DNA of 64,000 nt. Source: Pyronema omphalodes. Taxonomy: Eukaryota; Ascomycota; Pezizomycetes; Pezizales; Pyronemataceae. Both the position numbers and the translations under genes were made by a program. A model generated the notes under the pieces. The model saw only the letters and a list, made by a program, of their open reading frames with translations. It did no database searches and was not told the DNA's origin. Positions 60,500-64,000 of this stretch are shown in pieces; positions within the stretch are counted from its first letter, which is position 1; the number at the start of each line of letters is the position of its first letter. The stretch is taken from the NCBI GenBank assembly GCA_024516155.1, contig JAJJXM010000024.1, positions 372,001 through 436,000 of the forward strand, in the 5' to 3' direction.

Positions 60500-61166
60500 C
60501 AAAAGTATAAAATGGGGAGGCGTATATGTTTGTACTAATGCGGAAGATACCTTCGAGAAACAGCGAGATCTTGTAGAGAATCACCGCACATCACTTGTTG
60601 AGATGTATGTTTCCGGCTGCATATTGTAAGAAAAATTGATACAGTATGTTTATCCCAAGATTATACAGGTGTAGTAAGACCATAGATTCAGTATTATATA
60701 ACTGAACAGAGTTTTTCGAGAAACAATCGTGTTCATTCTGGCACCCTATGTGACATGATTGACCATCAGTCAATGTGCAATATTTAAGCTTTTAACCCTA
60801 TTTTAGCCCAATTGGTAAATTGAACGAAATACTGTAATTAAACCCTAATGTAGAGGTACAAAGGAAAATCTAGATGGCGATGTAGAGCGTATGCATGTTG
60901 CTATTCTATGCTGCCAAGATGTTCCCGATGCATGTCAATGCCCGACCCCGGACTGTCAAACATCCCTGTACACTCGAATCTCGACTTCAATCCTACAATC
61001 ATCCCATCTCTCCATCATCCACCTCACGACACCCAAAACTCCTTCTACTCGTCCACATACCCGTAACATCTCACTCACGAAATATCACAAAATATATACT
61101 AGCCAGCTACGTCCGAGATCTTCAACGTTACACATATTATCACATATCCAGCAAATCTTTTGTTAA
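60500..61166. other. Intergenic region upstream of the 61167 gene
   Basis: No gene is supported. The part after 60890 is pyrimidine-rich with C/T and A runs, as is common in leaders and promoters of this window. Confidence 0.4.
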
Positions 61167-63930
61167 ATGAACGATCCTCCAGAGTCAAACTCCTACAGCG
61201 TGGCCGACACAAGCCTCATGAAACCCCAGACTACAATGGTTGAAGAGAAAACACAGTCTATCCGGCCAGCAGATTCTCACAATTTTACAACATCCGGCAC
61301 CAGAAATAACGACGATCATAATAATAGCTCAAGTCAAACAGAAGGCATTCACGATAAGGACAAAATATCCAGTGCAGTCAACGGAAACAATTCAGTCAAG
61401 ATTGATGACGCCTCCAGTATAACACTAAAAGGACAAGAAAACGAGGATCCCCGAGGACGTCGGGAGCCAATTACGACTCCGCTTCTCACTGATTCTCGGT
61501 CAAGTACTGGAGCTTCTTCAGGAGACGAAACCGGGATCATTAGTACTTCTCCGAAGAGTGGAAAGAAGGTAATACAACAACGTTATTGTATTCTATCAAT
61601 CATCACCGCTAACATAGGTGACAACACAGACAAAAGCTACTGAAAACCAAAACGCTCGAGAGCTCTCCCATGCTACATCCTGGGAGCAAGCACAGCCCGC
61701 TTGGAAAAAAGTGTTCCCATCAATGATACAGCGCCCGAGTATCAATACGCCTCGTGATCATGAGATGAGCCCGGACAGACAGATAACAATCCGCACTACT
61801 CCCCCAAAATCAACGGACAACCAGAACGGACCCTTTTGCACAGCTTACCGCAGCACGGTCCATCAAGTTACTAATGTTTTGGAAGCCATAGAAACCCCGA
61901 GAAGAGTCACGAGAATTGAAAGCAGTTACGAGATTTACGTCATCCCGTTGGATTTGTCTTCACTTTCGACAGAGCAGGATAACTCGAAAAAGCCGCCATC
62001 AAAAACGCGTTACAGAGATCCTCCTAGGAGAAATGCAGCGGCACGAACCCGCGAAAACTCTAGGGCACGAAGCATAGGCGATTTTAGTTCAACAGAATCA
62101 ACATCTGCTGATGAGCCGAAACGGTTATATGCCCGCAGAGGAAGGCGGAGTAACAAAACAATCGGTATGGTAGTGGAACCGGCAACGATGCGACACAACA
62201 GGAACAGAAATTCCTCGTACAGTTCAACCTCCGTTAAAACAGAGGATAAAGGAGTGCAGGTTGGTGGTGGTGAGGAGAAATCTAGCATGGTTTCTAGTCC
62301 GGAGTTGCCATCACAACCAATTCCCACCGTGATAACTCACCTGCCACACAGTCCACCGCGCAGCGTCAACCATACTACCGATCAATCTTCTCCACGACAG
62401 CCTACGACTCCTGTGATCGTTAGTCCCAAGACACTCTCCGTCAGTACGAGCTCTCCCGATGCCAAGGGCGTGCATCAAAATGTCCGGCAAGTACCGCAGT
62501 CACCGCGTACAGTGCGCACCCCACCACATCTAAGGACTGTACGTCCAATGAACTCATTTTCAAGCGACAAGAGTCAGCCTCTAAGCCCCAACAAAACCAA
62601 AGACGAAAGACTCGCGGATGGTATTGCTAGAAGCCATCAGGTCTTGAAGGACCTGTTTAAGACCCAAAATGAAGCACTTAGTCGGAGACATTCGGAGGAG
62701 AAGAAGAAGGCTGCCAGGGAATCCGCGGAAGGGAAGGAAAGCATCGACGGTGTCAAAATCGATGGCAAGGGACAAGTCGCTTTAAATGACAAGGAGGTTG
62801 CGCTTAACGATGCACGTTCCTATGTCGTAGCAGAGAAGGCGAATGAATCTGTCCTTTCGGAGGTGATGGCTGGGTCTGCACACGGTGCTTTTGCCCGGGT
62901 TCCTCAAGACGCTTTTGGGCCATCGTCTGCGTCTAGTAAAGACGATTCCCCAGCGCAACACGCCAGCGATACATCTTTAGGCCACAAAGACGCGACACAT
63001 TGTCCGCCTCCTGTTGAAATCGACGCATGCCTCGCTCAAAACGCCATTCCAACGCCCAACGCGATTGTGACAGACGGTAATAAAGCCTACAACACTGGCA
63101 ACTCTGGAGGCATTGCCGCATCATGGGGATCTAAGTATGAGAAGCAACATGAGCAAAACGTTGAGACTAAGCAATCTCCGCCGAAAAGCGCGTTCCAGCG
63201 ATCGGTTGTCGAGAAGATTCCCTCGCAATCTCCTGGGCGGAATGTCGGCAATGATGACGCCGGGAATGAAAAGCGTACTGTCAATGATGTGATCGACAAT
63301 GGAACTTGCATCGCGGACCGAGTCGAATGCGATAGCCGTGCACCATTGCAAAGCACGCTGGAAGACATTCCGGAAAACAATGACACCACTGATACTGCTA
63401 TGAAAGACCATAACGAACGCAACCGGCAAGGGGCAGACGTCACAAATGATCAATCTTCAGCCAAACACGTGGTAGCCGATGGCAGCCAAGAAGGCGACCA
63501 GCGACTGATGGATGACAACGCTGCAGTCCGCAAGGATTTCAAGCGGTATGATCCACAAACTGAAGAGTTTCGCCCGCGGCACATTGAGCACAACGCAACA
63601 GTTGGCGACGAAACTGACAATTCTGATGAATTAACTGATCAAGAGGATTACAGCAGCAGAATAGTCGAGCTTAAGCCGCTAGATCTTGGGACATTTGATA
63701 TTCCTGTACCGCCTCGCAATCAGTGGTTACGCGATCCTACGCAGTGCATGTTAGTACCCCTCTCCCCCGCCGCTCCCAACTTTCTATCCCTTAACTAGCA
63801 GCTAACATCTTTCACCAGGCTTCGCTTCGGTAGTGCAATAGGAATCCCCGCTGAACAGAGATATCTCCATAAATACGATGAAAACACAGGAGAGATCATT
63901 GGCAGCACTGCAATTGATGTTCACGGATAA
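61167..63930 (+). CDS. Large disordered Ser/Thr-rich hypothetical protein
   Basis: Exons 61167-61568, 61618-63749 and 63819-63930; introns are 49 nt (GTAATA, GCTAAC, ATAG) and 70 nt (GTTAGT, GCTAAC, CACCAG). Phases agree and give 881 aa. Nearly the whole chain is disordered, rich in Ser, Thr, Asn, Asp and Pro, with many SP/TP pairs (PQSPRTVRTPPHLRTV, QPLSPNKTKDE) that could be kinase sites and basic patches (RYRDPPRRNAAARTRENSRA). The C-terminus is the most ordered part, with LKPLDLGTFDIPVPPRNQWL and the last exon LRFGSAIGIPAEQRYLHKYD. Without the last splice the frame ends 16 residues later at 63798. No transmembrane span. Not recognised. Confidence 0.72.
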
Positions 63931-64000
63931 AGACACATTTTCTTTTTTCTGGGTGTAGTTTTACAGGAGCATATTATGAAGGAGTTTTTACTTTGGGATT

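Overview
This window looks like nuclear DNA of a filamentous ascomycete (Pezizomycotina-type). The genes carry short introns of about 45-120 nt with GTANGT donors, CTAAC/CTGAC branch sites and CAG/TAG acceptors. There is a SUN/GH132 cell-wall gene, chromodomain-bearing Ty3 retrotransposons, and many small signal-peptide proteins rich in cysteine. The species cannot be fixed from the sequence; an early-diverging class is possible but this is a guess. There is no prokaryotic layout.

Layout. (1) 1-10.5 kb is a nest of mobile DNA. A fungal gene at about 10.13-10.5 kb (minus) is broken by Ty3 element 1, which runs off the left edge. Element 1 is itself broken by the complete Ty3 element 2 (3011-9419, 529-bp LTRs differing at one base, 5-bp target duplication ACAGG). 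Both elements carry a 9-nt self-complementary leader/primer-site pair of the Tf1 self-priming kind. (2) 10.5-22 kb holds four paralogues of a small secreted six-cysteine protein (family A), one unrelated minus-strand gene, and a 737-bp hAT-like MITE. (3) 22.1-24.3 kb is a decayed tandem array of a proline-rich gene. (4) 24.2-37.8 kb holds a 3-kb segmental duplication, each copy carrying a family B secreted protein. Next to the second copy lies a large relative in which a motif found once in the small paralogues has become seven or eight repeats. The same stretch has a SUN-family glucan-modifying gene, a thioredoxin relic, a second diverged duplication and a retroelement copy with a 14-bp target duplication. 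(5) 38-42.5 kb holds a tRNA-Ala(AGC), an AT-rich gene desert, and an eighth secreted cysteine-rich gene. Its first intron carries 29 perfect copies of a 9-bp repeat, and a retroelement fragment has landed on its stop codon. (6) 42.6-64 kb is calmer: hypothetical, mostly low-complexity or single-membrane-span genes, mainly on the minus strand, with two multi-exon plus-strand genes at the right end.

Main idea. The eight secreted genes share one architecture: a signal-peptide exon, a phase-1 intron close behind it, a prodomain, and a C-terminal cysteine domain ending in CC plus exactly two residues. Families A and B share the spacing C-x4-C-x(11 or 4)-C-x11-C-x(12-13)-CC-xx-stop, so they are probably one superfamily expanding by local duplication in a repeat-rich, transposon-rich block. 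I know of no named family for them; a role in interaction with other organisms is an inference from architecture only.
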